A stretch of 64,000 bases of DNA from Cryptomeria japonica (Eukaryota > Streptophyta > Pinopsida > Cupressales > Cupressaceae): NCBI RefSeq assembly GCF_030272615.1, contig NC_081410.1, positions 115,703,140-115,767,139 of the forward strand, given 5' to 3'. Below the pieces are notes generated by a model, which saw only the letters and a list, made by a program, of their open reading frames with translations, searched no databases and had not been told where the DNA came from. Both the position numbers and the translations under genes were made by a program. Shown here piece after piece: positions 46,977-58,134 of the stretch (positions within the stretch are counted from its first letter, which is position 1; every line of letters starts with the position of its first letter).

Positions 46977-48954
46977 TGATGCCCTCCTAAATGACACAAA
47001 TAGTTAGTTTAAGATCAAACAACACAAAACACACAAAGCATTAGCGTTAGTCAATCAAAAATTAAATCTATGAAGGCATTCCAAAGGAGACACTAAAAAC
47101 ATGCTAATGAATCTAACTAAAGAAGTAAGACAATGAGATATCTCCAACTATCTCTTAACATGATATTAGCTCCTTTCTCCCTTGTTCCTCTCCTCTCCAA
47201 GTTCTAAAATAGTGTAGCTCTCAGCAGCTTTTTGCACTATGGATGCTTATGGAGGATTGAGATTGTAGTATAGCTCCAAACATGAAATGAAAAGCTATTT
47301 TTATGCTAAAATGATGTATTTTAACCAAAAAGACAAGATGTTAGATTGCTTATGCTAAATGCTCTCTAAAAATGTCTATAGCCTAAATGCATACAAGTTT
47401 TCAGGATCTGGATTATGAAGGAATGGGCTCTATTTATAGGAAAAATGGAGCAATGGATGGCCAGGATTGAAAGGTTTAATCAAGGGTCAAGCTTGAAAGT
47501 TGGGGATCCATGTGCACAATTTGCACCAATGAAATGGTGACAAGTGTCAACATAAGATTGGGTTGAGAGAAGAGGTTGGAGGCATTAAATGCTTGAGGAG
47601 ACCTCATGGTTATCTAGAAGGTAAGGGTCAAGCCTAAATTAGGATTACCCACTAGATTAAGAGTTAATGCAAGGATAAACCTTTGTGCAAATGATTAAGA
47701 GATAATCATGGTCAAAGCATTAAAGGCTTGATGAGACCCTTGGGTTGGGTAGAGGTTGAGTCAAAACAAATGTTTTAACCATGTGGGAGGGTTTGAGGTA
47801 ACCATCAATGGTTATTGGAGACTTTGGGGATTAAGTGGTTGAAGGTTGAAAGCCTTCAATGGTTATCAAAGACTTTGAGCCATTTAGTGGTTGAAGGTTG
47901 GAAGCTTTCAAAGGTTATCCAAGACTTTGAGACATTTAGTGGTTGAAGGTTGGAAGCCTTTAATGGTTATCAAAGACTTTTAGGCTTTGAGAAGTGACTC
48001 CATTTTGCTTAGGAATGTGACAATATTTAGGGGATGGATTAAGTTAATTAGGAAGGGGTTAGAAGAATCTAGAAGGGGATTAGATTTTGCAAGTGGATTT
48101 GGTGGGTGAGAGAAAATAGGATTTTATTAAAATAAAAATTCATTTATTTCAATAAATGTGTGCAAGTTGTATTTGGATAAATATTCAAATAAATATTAAT
48201 TTATTTAAATGAGAAAAAGGAAGATAAAGCATTAAAATGCTTGAAGACTTTGAGGGGAACCATTAAAGGCTTGAAGACTTTAAGGAAAACCATTAAAGTC
48301 TTAAGAAGACTATAGAAGGAAGCCATCAAGTTTGAAGACTTTAAAGCCATCAAGTTTGAATACTTTAAGGGAAACCATTAAAGGTTTCAAGTGGGTGAGG
48401 ATAAATAGGATTTTAAATAAATAATTTATTTAAAATAGTTGTGCAACTTGCTTTTGTAGGAAAATACAAGTGGGTGGAGGATAAAGGTGATTTAAATAAA
48501 TTATTTATTTAAAATAATTGTGCAACTTGCTTTTGTAGGAAAATACAAGTGGGTGGAGGATAAAGGTGATTTAAATAAATTATTTATTTAAAATAATTGT
48601 GCAACTTGCTTTTGTAGGAAAATACAAGTGGGTGGAGGATAAAGGTGATTTAAATAAATGATTTATTTATTTAAATGTGAGAGGTGGGATTTTGGGGGAT
48701 TTAAATAAATATTAATTTATTTAAATGTGAGAGAAGATTTAATTAAACAAATATGATTTATTTATTTAATTAATGGTATGAATTTGGTTAAGTGAATTAA
48801 ATCAAATAAATTGAATAATTTATTTAATTAATAGGAGAAGAGGGTTAAGATGAATTAATTAAATATTAATTTAATTAATTATTAATTGATGGTTAAATAA
48901 TCAAATAAATACTAAGTATTCATTTAATTAAGTGGACAGATTTATGTGACTACA
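46977..48954 (-). repeat. 5' LTR (1,978 bp)
   Basis: Complete LTR with TGTAGTCA...GGGCATCA ends on the minus strand. It is 50 bp shorter than its partner because it has one less copy of a 50-bp unit near 48,680. It carries the same 52-bp and 79-bp arrays. It supplies the element's promoter. Confidence 0.96.
47431..47438 (-). promoter_or_regulatory. LTR TATA box (TATAAATA), 5' LTR
   Basis: CCTATAAATAGAGCCC on the minus strand. Transcription would be expected to start about 30 bp downstream, near 47,400, leaving an R-U5 of roughly 420 bp before the primer binding site. Confidence 0.72.
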
Positions 48955-48959
48955 CATGC
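48955..48959. repeat. Target site duplication CATGC (right)
   Basis: Identical to 32710-32714; confirms integrase-mediated insertion and intact element ends. Confidence 0.92.
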
Positions 48960-49640
48960 CATTATAAAATTTGACCCATTGAAGCATCTTTTTTGTAAGA
49001 CAGATCTATTAGGATGTCTCAATTTTCTCTTAAGTTGTTTCTCAAAAAATAATTAAGGGTGAAACAATGATTGACCATTTGGCTAATGTTCCTTCACCAC
49101 TTGCTCTTCCAAATCAAGACTCATTCTTTGATGACCATGTCCTTGCTTTAGATGTTGATAAAATGTGGGATTTTTTCTTCGATTTCTAGATGTCGAACTA
49201 GCTCTAGTGCTGCTATTATATTAATATCCCCTTCATGAAAGTCATTTTTTTAATATTATCATATCAATTTTCTATGTACTAAAACATTATCGAGTACTAA
49301 GCTCTTAATGTTGGCTTCCACCTATTTTGTTTCTTAAAATTCAACATTGTATTTTTTGTGATTCATAGTTGATTATAATACAAGTCAATAGATATTATCA
49401 AGAATAAAAAACAAATTATCTGAATATTGTGATTTAGCCTTATTGTTGTTAAAGCACTTTGCTTCTTTCACCATAGGTACGATTCCATTGAAAGACAATC
49501 AACATACAGATGTGATAACAAGTGCTACGTCCCTTATATCCCTTGGCAATTCATCTATTGACTACCAATTTATTATTCACAATCTTCCTTTACCAACTAT
49601 ATCTGACAACTCTTCTAAGATTTTTAACTGATAAGATTGA
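48960..49640 (+). pseudogene. Old Ty3/gypsy relic, 3' portion
   Basis: Continuation of the plus-strand relic cut at 32,714. Removing the insertion and one CATGC restores the register: RHYLLNAEMH before the insertion is followed by IIKFDPLKHLF after it, as in RNase H of the younger element (RHYLL...IDPLKYLL). Further along, MIDHLANVPSPLALPNQ (near 49,070) matches IANQLADAPL. The segment at 49,443-49,620 (IPLKDNQHTDVITSATSLI) matches the C-terminal part of the second RNase H (IPRDQNRAADAMATIASLL). So the older element was also Tat-like. Integrase was not found beyond. Confidence 0.75.
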
Positions 49641-51535
49641 TTTTGATAAGTGGTCTTACCCATCTAAATAATTGGTCCTCAGTTGCCCAATTAATCTTCC
49701 CAAGTTTGATACCCTTGGCACTTGGGAGATTATCACATCTTAGGGATTTAAGGTCTACAACTTAGATCATCAACATGGTACACAAAATTGTTTATCATAA
49801 TTCCCCTTGGTCCCATGCATTTTTCTTATGCCTTCATAACCCCATCCTTCCATCCACCTCTATTACATAACTAAATCCATTAAACAACATCTCTTTAATG
49901 ACTCCCTTTTAATCCATGCTTTTAAATAACTACCATACATCCTTTATCCAACCTACCACGTTAATTCCATTTTCCTTGGTTGTATCTTCTAATGTAGAGG
50001 TTATAATGATACCATGATTAAGGTATTACATTTGGGTTAAACTAAAAAATGAATTAACAAAGTTTACAACAACATCCATATAACACATTACAACAACATG
50101 GTTCATGGAAAGTGTTTCTCATAACATGATATTATTGGTCCACCATGGGAAATAATGGTTAAGAGCTAGAAGACCCAATGGACATTATGCATATTAATCA
50201 TTTTATGGAGGAGCATCTTAGAAAAACTAAAAAATCAAAAATAAGAAAAAGAAAAAAAACCAAGAGTGAAGATAATTTTTTTGCCTAATGGTGAAAACCA
50301 TTCCTATGGTGCTTTGGGAAGTTACAACAATGAAAAAATATTTATGAGTATCATGTGTGAATCAATTGTATATGGGTTGTCTATGATTGAGGGCAAGCTT
50401 CTTTTCTACTCTAATTATTTTTTAGAATCCTTAGCCAACCATTCATATGATCCCCTCATATCTATCAATCTACATACCATTTAATCATACCCATTCATTT
50501 TTCCTTCTTACTAGTGATCTTGATAAGGGAAGAACATGATTTTAAAATATTTTTTGGACACTTCTTGACATATCCCATTTTTGCATTGGATACTACCTCC
50601 TTCAACGAGCATGGTAGTGCAACATCATGAGCAACATACCTAGTACTAAGACATGGTATTCCTAAGTTGCATAGTCCTTGGAGATCACATCTTGAATCCC
50701 TCCATCAATCTATACCTCATCCATCCCATCTTTAATCCTTCACACCATTAATCTTGAAGCTCACATATATCCTCTCCATTATCTAACATCCCCTTGTCAC
50801 TCCATATAATCATCTTGTCATCCTTGTTTCTAGACTTGGTTTTCTCTTCTCATTGGTTACATTTAAAAAAAAAATTCCAAATTTAAGTAATTTATACAAA
50901 TGCAAGAAAATCATAGTTAACAACACAAGCCACACAAATCTAGCCAAGAAGCCTAGCACCTATCCAAAAACATCCATAAGCTTTGTCCCTCATCTTTCTA
51001 GAAGCCCTGTTCATTTCTAAACATATCATTACATTGTTACCAAGATATATTGTTCCTAATACTCACATGGTACCTGGGATATATCAATCCCACATCAACA
51101 ATACTATCATCACCATCAATCAATCTTTAATTTTTAGTTTGAATAGCAACAAATTATTATTTGTTCTTTGACTTGTGTGATTTCTTCAATGTGTGTCATC
51201 TTATTTTTCTTTGAGCTTGTACTGATCTATGGGGCATTTGATGGCAATGATGTCACAATCTTTCATATCACCGTGCCATATGTCATTTGTTTGATTGTGA
51301 CTTTTTCTTTTGGGTCAATTCTACAACATAGTAATAACATCATCATGATTTTTCATATCATAATGCATGATGTTATCCACTATTAAAAACACCAAGTTGT
51401 TCAAAATAATTGGAATACTATGCAAAATTCATATCTTGTATCTTAAAAATAAAATTCATTCATCCTCCATATCCACTTCACCTAGTCCTTCATCATATCT
51501 ATCTCTTCATCATCTACAAATAACCAAACGGTATA
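49641..51535. other. Unassigned AT-rich DNA
   Basis: No recognised gene or repeat partner. It may contain the missing integrase and LTR of the old relic in unrecognisable form. Short frames here have no protein-like features. Confidence 0.3.
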
Positions 51536-51552
51536 GTTACTTGAGCCAGATG

Positions 51553-51590
51553 AGAGGAAACTTTCACGTCCGATTCTGTGGGGGGGGGAA
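51553..51590 (+). ncRNA. Group II intron domain V-like fragment
   Basis: Starting near 51,553, 34 nt fit the domain V hairpin of organellar group II introns: GAGCC at the start, AGAT, an AGAG stem, a GAAA loop, a CTTT stem, CACGTC and the closing CGATTC. A G-rich run follows, as in many plant organellar introns. No other intron domain is visible around it, and the location is nuclear repeat DNA. It is probably a small plastid or mitochondrial insertion, not a working ribozyme. Confidence 0.55.
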
Positions 51591-51599
51591 CAGATAACC

Positions 51600-52082
51600 A
51601 TTTCATCTATCACTTTTAATTATACATTATTATCATTGATCATTCATCTTTTCCATGTCTCTCATTTCCGTCCATCACTAATCTTTTCATCCTCAACATC
51701 CATCCTTTAACTAATTCTATGTCTCATCACCAATCCTTTCACCTATCATTAACACTAAAATTCATATATCTTTCATTCACTCCTAACCATTTCATCTCTA
51801 TTCAATTCCTTTAAAGAGCATACCCATGTTCATCAAACCTACTTGTCCTCTTGAGGGGACATCCCTAAATTATAAGTTTCCTTTCCCACAATTTCTTAGA
51901 AATTAAACTAACTACTCATTTAACACATCATCAAATTTTAATTAAAAATATTAACTCCATAAATAGCTAAATAATGAAATATAATTAGGAGATCAAGTAC
52001 TTGTTCCAAGAAAGCACATATACATAAGACATATGTTGAGTTTACATGACTACAATAGTGTTGTTCATGACATGATGATAAC
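51600..52082. other. Unassigned AT-rich spacer
   Basis: No feature was recognised between the intron-like fragment and the copia element. Confidence 0.35.
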
Positions 52083-52087
52083 AATCT
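52083..52087. repeat. Target site duplication AATCT (left) of the copia element
   Basis: Compared with AATCC at 61762-61766 after the right LTR; one mismatch, consistent with an older insertion. Confidence 0.65.
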
Positions 52088-52555
52088 TGTTGAACACAGA
52101 ATACCACTGAGAGGGGGGGTGAATCAGTGGTTCCTAAACTATTTGACTTTCAAATAAACTTCAGAATATCAGACATTCACTTCAACACTAAACAGTCAAA
52201 CCGGTAGAACAAGAAAGAAAGCTAAAGAGATCATTCACACAAATGTAACTCTTAGCACTAGATTTACAAGGAAAACCCAATGTGGGGAAAACCTCGGTGA
52301 GAAAAGCTGCTGGAGACTACTGCTTCAATCCAGCATCATAGGTAAAACACTGAATTACAAAGATTTAGGGCACCAACCCCTGCACAAAGCTTCAACTTGG
52401 CGATGTAAATTAAAACACTATTTGAATACAATTAAGGCTTCTTGTTTCAAGTGAATTCTGCAACTTTTTGATCAAATAACTCACTGCCGGTTGATAGTCT
52501 TTTCTCCTCCATAGAATCTCACACTATCAGTTGTGAGATTACTTTCTCTGATTCT

Positions 52556-52558
<3 letters not shown>

Positions 52559-52641
<83 letters not shown>
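52559..52641. repeat. (TC)n(AC)n compound microsatellite
   Basis: About 26 bp of TC followed by about 55 bp of AC. The right LTR has only a short interrupted CTCTC...CACACA at the same place (near 60,745), so the array expanded after insertion. Confidence 0.95.
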
Positions 52642-52643
<2 letters not shown>

Positions 52644-53174
52644 CTCTCAACACTCTATGTCACACTTGGATGCTGCCTGCTCTACCACACCTTGTTGGTT
52701 AGGCTCAAATGCAAAACTGTAGTTATCCTAGTAGAATCCTCTCACCAATATGCTTGCTCACATGTACTCCAACTATTTTTGAGGTTAGCAATTCTTCCTT
52801 TTACTAACTCTCTCTCTTTTCTCTTCCTCTTCTCCGTAGCATCAACACGCTCTATTTCGAGCTCTCCTCTTTTATCCCGCGATTTCCCGCCAGAAAGCAA
52901 TTCAAACTTCATAGCGGTTAGGGTTTCCTCTTCTTGGCACAATCTTCATTAGATTCGATCCATCCTATCTTGGATTGATCAACTGTCCTTCAAGGATGCA
53001 TCTATACACGGTTTCCATTATCCAATGCATATTTGCTGAAAATAACAATCTCAAACAAGATCTCCTGCCTTGAAATCTGTCAACACATAACACACTTCAG
53101 CTGTTTCCTTTTTGAGGACTTCCTAAATCGAATTTAATTGCATTGATTCAGGTGCCAACTACTCCCTGATCTTC

Positions 53175-53179
53175 CTTTG
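53175..53179. repeat. Target duplication CTTTG (left) of the solo LTR
   Basis: Identical to 54377-54381. The uninterrupted right LTR reads TTCCTCTGTAATTG at this point, which shows the single-copy target. Confidence 0.85.
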
Positions 53180-54376
53180 TGTAAAGCGGAAAAATCGAAC
53201 CCTAGTCGTTCTCCCCTCCCCAACTCCGAGGAGAGAGAAGGGAGGTCACTAGGGTTGATGGTTTTCACTTAGGAGGGACTTTACATTCAAAAGAGGGGTT
53301 GAAACCCACAAGATCCAATCCCACACAATGCAGGATTGGATTCTAAATGAGTTTCAAGGATTAAGACATCAAGGATACCCTCTTTTGTAAAGAAATGTAG
53401 ATAGAATGATTGAACTAGGAATGCATGTAAAGTAGGAAAGATTCTTTTATAAACAGAGATAGGGATATGGGATGAAGCTATGGACCTGGAATTAGCAGTA
53501 AAATGTTGAGATGGTGTTGTTCTGCAAATTTGAATGAAAGTTGACGGGACGATGGCGCCCGACATGCACACGGTCCTCCGAAAAATCCACGAAACGAAGG
53601 TGGATCTGTTCGTCTCTGCACAAGGATTCTAGATCTTCAATTACAGCCGCGTGCCTGCAACCTACACACAGAAAAGAGAGGACGATTGGGGGGTTAGGGA
53701 TGAGGGGTTTGCCTTTAGGTCAAACCCCGGTTTTGGAATTAACCAAGAAATGAGAATGCTGTAAATGTAAATGTTTGTAATGTAAACAAGTACTGATACC
53801 TTGTTGTAAGAATGTTTGTATTCTTACATGCGAAGGTGTAATGTATGTAGTATGTTGTATGTTGTATGTGATCTCCTCTTCAATGGTTGAATCCTTGTCT
53901 TGAATGCAACACCTAGCCTTAAATGGAGACTTAGAATGCTCAATTGCTTGAAGGAATGCTTGAATGCTTGAATGTTTGAATGTTTGAATATCGCTTTCGC
54001 GCCTTGCTCACATATGTCCTCCTCCCTTTTTGAGAGAGGAAATGTAGTTTATATACTTGTCAATTAGGGTTGATAGACTGATTTTCTCGACCTTAGGCCG
54101 ACCAGGAAACATTATTTCCTAAATTGCAAACTTAAAGACCCGATGCCCAAAAGAGACCGGGCCCAAAATAGGGCCAGGGACCAAGGCGCTGGGTGCCATG
54201 GTCCCACCTCCTGGGACAGTAGGGTGCAAGGAGGGATCATGCCAAGGTGCAGAAAAATGCAGTTTTTGGTGTCACAAGCAGGTTTCGGGGTCTCCATTCA
54301 GGTTTAACATTGCATCGCCATCGTGAAGACCCAAATGCAGTCGAAATTGCAAGTGTCGCAATTTTAGGACGCTACA
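53180..54376 (-). mobile_element. Solo LTR nested in the copia LTR (1,197 bp)
   Basis: The insertion starts TGTAAAGCGG and ends GACGCTACA on the plus strand, has 5-bp CTTTG duplications, and holds no gag-pol, so it fits a solo LTR left by recombination between two LTRs. TATATAAA on the minus strand at 54048-54055 suggests minus orientation, with the LTR beginning TGTAGCGTCC. The frames inside are not protein-like. It is not related to the other LTRs in the window. Confidence 0.82.
54048..54055 (-). promoter_or_regulatory. TATA box (TATATAAA) of the solo LTR
   Basis: Minus-strand AAGTATATAAACTAC about 320 bp from the start of the LTR. Confidence 0.5.
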
Positions 54377-54381
54377 CTTTG
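54377..54381. repeat. Target duplication CTTTG (right) of the solo LTR
   Basis: Identical to 53175-53179. Confidence 0.85.
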
Positions 54382-54842
54382 TCATTGTTTCTTCCTCTAG
54401 TCGTAACAGTTAGATACAATCTCGTGATTTGTGGCTGTTTCATTTATGTCGACAGACAGTTTCACCAACCGTGTCAATGATAGTTTTACCAACCTTTGCT
54501 TATTTGCCACCTTAGCTCCACATGACATCACCATGGTCAATCACTTGTTCACTGACACACAGTCGGTTCAGACTTGATCATTCAACAAACTCATACCGGT
54601 ACACACCTTTACCGACAAGGTCTTCTTCTGCTAATCGATAGTGCACACTATACCGGTAACACATCTTCACCTCTAGTAGTTTGTGACAACTTTCACATTC
54701 TGCCTCTTCATCATAAACAAGCAACCAACCTTCAGACCGGTTTGTACCTTACCAATAGGCCTTCATTCTTTCTGCTCACACTCATGTGAATATCCATCAT
54801 GTCGGTTGACATCAATGACAACTTAATGCTAAAATGCCAACA

Positions 54843-54854
54843 ATCTCCCCCTTT
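54843..54854 (-). other. Copia polypurine tract (AAAGGGGGAGAT)
   Basis: On the minus strand AAAGGGGGAGAT lies immediately upstream of the 3' LTR start TGTTGGCATT. Confidence 0.85.
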
Positions 54855-55015
54855 GGCATTAATGTCAACTTTTCGCAACATAGTCTGTATTGATACATTT
54901 CGCCCCCTTTGACACAATGACAAAGGGTACTGTGCACTCCCCCTTTGATCCATACTGAGCTCCCCCTGATCCACATAAAGCCTTCCTAGACAGATGATAC
55001 AACTCCCAACTTATG

Positions 55016-57036
55016 TCAGAGGTACTCAAAAGTACTTACCAGTAATGGTTTGGTGAAAATGTCTACTACTTGTTCACTAGTAGGAACATAATCCATCCTT
55101 ACCTCCTGTCCTTCAACCTTCTCTCTGGTAAAGTGATACTTGATAGCAATGTGCTTTGTTCTGGAATGCATGACTAGATTCTTTGCTATGTTGATTGCAC
55201 TCGAATTGTCACACTGGATGAGAATAGGATTAGTGATGTCCACCTGTATGCCTTTGAAAGTTTGCTTCATCCAAAGCACCTGAGAGCAACATGTAGCAAC
55301 ATCAATGTATTCAGCTTCAACAGTAGATAGAGAGACTGTTTCCTGCTTCTTGCTATGACATGAGACCAACTGGTCACCTAGAAAGAATGCACCACCACTT
55401 GTGCTCTTTTGCCCAATCAACATCAGTGTATGCTTCTAATATAAAATCTCCTTGTTTAGGATACCACAAAACATAGCTGAGCGTCCCTTCTAGGTACCTA
55501 AAAATTATGCTAACAACATTCATATGTGACTGGTTTGGTGCAGCTTGGAATCTGGACACCATGCATACTGCCTGAACTATATCCGGTCTTGAAGCAGTTA
55601 GATATAGTAGACTACCTATCATGGATCTGTACAGAGTCTGATCCACCACCGGTGAATCATCATTCTTTCTCAATTTGTTGTCGGTCACCATGGGGGTACT
55701 TACCAGTTACAATCTTCCAGTTGGAATTTTTTCAACATCTCCTTTGCATACTTGATTTGTGAGATAAAGATTCCTTTATCTGCAAACCAAGGAAGTAAGT
55801 CAATTCGCCAAGAATCGACATTTCAAATTCTGACTGCATCTGATCAGCAAATTCTTTGCAGAGGGTGTCCTTGTTGCCTCCAAAGATGATGTCATCTACA
55901 TACACAACCACAATGATCATGTGGCTCCCATATTTATTTATATACAAATTTCTATCAGCACTTCCCTTTTTGAATCCCTGCTCGTTCAGATACTGATCTA
56001 GTCTTGAGTACCATGCTCTAGGAGCTTGCTTTAGACCATACAAGGTCTTCTTCAATTGACACACAAATGTCTCATCATCATGTAGCAGAAAAACTTTTGG
56101 TTGTTACATGTACACTTCTTCCAAATTTCCATTTAGAAAGGCAGATTTTACATCCATTTGGTATACTTTATATCCCTTGTAGGCAGAGTAGGCTAGAAAC
56201 ATTCTAATTTCTTCTAATCTAGCTACCGGTGCAAATATTTCTTCAAAGTCAATCCCCTCTACTTGAGAGTATCCTTTGCACACTAGTCTATCTTTATGCC
56301 TAACAATCTTACCTTCTTCATTCATCTTGTTCCGGTAGACCCATTTAGTGCCAATGATGTTCTTATCTTCCAGTCTAGGGACTAATTCCCAAGTTCTGTT
56401 CTTCTCAATCTGTTGCAGTTCTTCTTCTATGGCATCCATCCATTCTTGTCTTTTGATGGGCTTATTGAATGCTTTGGGTTCAACTTCAATCATCAGGCAT
56501 AGGTTGACTTGTTCATCATTCCGAGCAAGTCTTTTTCTAGTATGCACACCATCACTCTTATTTCCCAGAATTTGTTCTTTCAGATGATTTAGTTGTACAT
56601 ACCAATTGGGACCCTTCTTGGATGCTTCCTCTGGTTCAATGTCTGACTGAGCTTCATCATCTTCATCACTGGAGTTATCATACCGGTTGATTTGTGGTTG
56701 GAATTCTTTCTGCATATGCTCATCAAATCTTACACGCACACTCTCAACAACTCTTCTTAGTCTTTTGTTGTAGCACTTGTAGGCCTTGTTGTTAGATGAG
56801 TAACCAAGGAAGATTCCTTCATCACTCTTGGAGTCAAAACTTCCTAGACCATCCATGTCTTTCTTGATAAAAAACTTGCTTCCAAAAACTTTCAAGTATT
56901 TGACCGAAGGCTTCCGATCATACCACAACTCATAAGGTGTCATTTTGTTGTTTGTTCTTAATTGAACCCGGTTTAAGGTATATGCAATAGTATGAACAAC
57001 TTCTTTCCAATATGTGTCTGGCAGAGTGGGCCTCAT
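55016..57036 (-). pseudogene. Copia integrase C-terminus, reverse transcriptase and RNase H, broken
   Basis: From 57,036 the frame reads [19 protein letters not shown] (integrase C-terminal part) and [19 protein letters not shown]. Reverse transcriptase follows: [49 protein letters not shown], then a stop at 56104, and KTLYGLKQAPRAWYSRLD. The catalytic YVDD is intact at 55891-55902. A frameshift near 55,720 leads to SLLYLTASRPDIVQAVCMVS. Another near 55,400 leads to RNase H (STSGGAFFLG, LSTVEAEYIDVATC, IQCDNSSAINIAKN, MHSRTKHIAIKYHF), ending at 55016. Two frameshifts and a stop make it non-functional. Confidence 0.9.
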
Positions 57037-57107
57037 TTAATATGGTTCTAGCCATCTCCTTGACTGTCCTATTCTTCCTTTCTACCACACCATTTTGCCG
57101 TGGTGTC

Positions 57108-58034
57108 CTAGGAGCAGAGTATTAATAGCCTTCTAATTCCACATTTTTCACAATAATATTCAAATTCATTTGATGTAAACTCTCCATAGCTATTTGATCT
57201 TAGGCATTTTAACTTGTACCCACTTTCTTTTTCCACCATCTTTCGAAAGATCTTGAATCTTTCAAATGCTTGTGATTTATCTTGCAGAAAGGTGACCCAT
57301 GTCATTCTTGAGTAGTCATCAATGAAGAGCATAAAGTATCTTTCACTGGCAAGTGCTCTTGTTCGAGTTGGACCACACAGATCTCTATGCACGATTTCAA
57401 GTGGTCTTGAGGTGTTGTGCTCTTTTGTCCTGGAGCTCACTTTAGTTTGCTTACCTTTTACACATTCATCACAAAATGTGTTTACCGGTTTGATGATGGG
57501 TGGAATGTTCCTCACACATACTTTTTTGCTTATTGCAACTAGGTTATCAAAATTTATGTGGCCTAATCTTTGGTGCCACAACCAACTTTCATCTACTTGT
57601 CCTAACGTACATTGGGACTCATAGAATTCCTTTAGATTATAAACATTTCCATCTGTTCTCTTTCCTTCTGCCACAATTTTACCAGTACTGTATTTCTTTA
57701 TCTGGCAACCGGTTGAGTCAAACGTGAATTTGTAACCTTTGTCACACATCTGACTCACACTCAGCAGATTGTGCTTTAGGTCTTCCACATAATATACATC
57801 GTGTGCCTTCAGTTTTCCATCAATGCTTAGAGTTCCTTTTCCCTTTATTTTGATGGAGGAGTTGTCTCCAAACCTTACTGAACCACCATTCCAGTCTTCA
57901 AGTTTAATGAATTTCCTTTTGTCACTAGTCATATGGTTTGAGCAACCACTATCTACAACCCTTAGATTTTTCCTTTCAGCATGTAGGGCAGTCTGTACTG
58001 AGACTTGATTCAACCTTTTCCTTTTCTTTCTCAA
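57108..58034 (-). pseudogene. Copia protease, pre-integrase and integrase core, damaged
   Basis: Protease motif VVDSGCSNHMTS (near 57,925-57,960) is intact. The pre-integrase zinc site is WHQRLGHINFDNL with CDECVKGKQ. The integrase core starts IVHRDLCGPT, with DDYSRMTWV. The usual RSDNGGEF motif reads RSNSYGEF, so the second catalytic Asp is lost. The frame runs into a stop at 57108 after CEKCGIRR; the next conserved block is in another frame at 57,036, so there is a frameshift in between. Confidence 0.88.
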
Positions 58035-58134
58035 CCCAAACTGATTTGGTCTCCTTCTTCTTGTCAGCTACTATATTGAGCTCAGGTTCAGTTTCCATCT
58101 CTTCATCTGGATTTGTCTTTTTTTGCTTGATCTT

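Larger units (their letters stand above)
32715..48954 (-). mobile_element. Complete Ty3/gypsy element, Tat/Ogre type, 16.2 kb
   Basis: A structurally complete LTR retrotransposon on the minus strand: 5' LTR 46977-48954, primer binding site, a 2.4-kb leader, gag-pol 44535-37264, a 2.5-kb noncoding region, polypurine tract and 3' LTR 32715-34742. A 5-bp CATGC duplication flanks it. A second RNase H between the retroviral RNase H and the integrase is the mark of the Tat/Ogre/Retand lineage, as are the large size, long leader and long 3' noncoding stretch. About nine substitutions separate the LTRs, so insertion is recent. Internal stops mean it cannot now make an intact polyprotein, but it could still be transcribed and mobilised in trans. 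Confidence 0.93.
52088..54842 (-). repeat. Copia 3' LTR (left copy), enlarged by an insertion
   Basis: Matches the right LTR over its whole length except for 53,180-54,381, which is a foreign insertion plus duplicated target. Without it the LTR is about 1,553 bp, against 1,524 bp on the right. The difference is mostly an expanded TC/AC microsatellite. Confidence 0.93.

Noticed and set aside
53287-53753. Short frames inside the solo LTR
   Set aside because: They lie in noncoding LTR sequence and have no conserved features.
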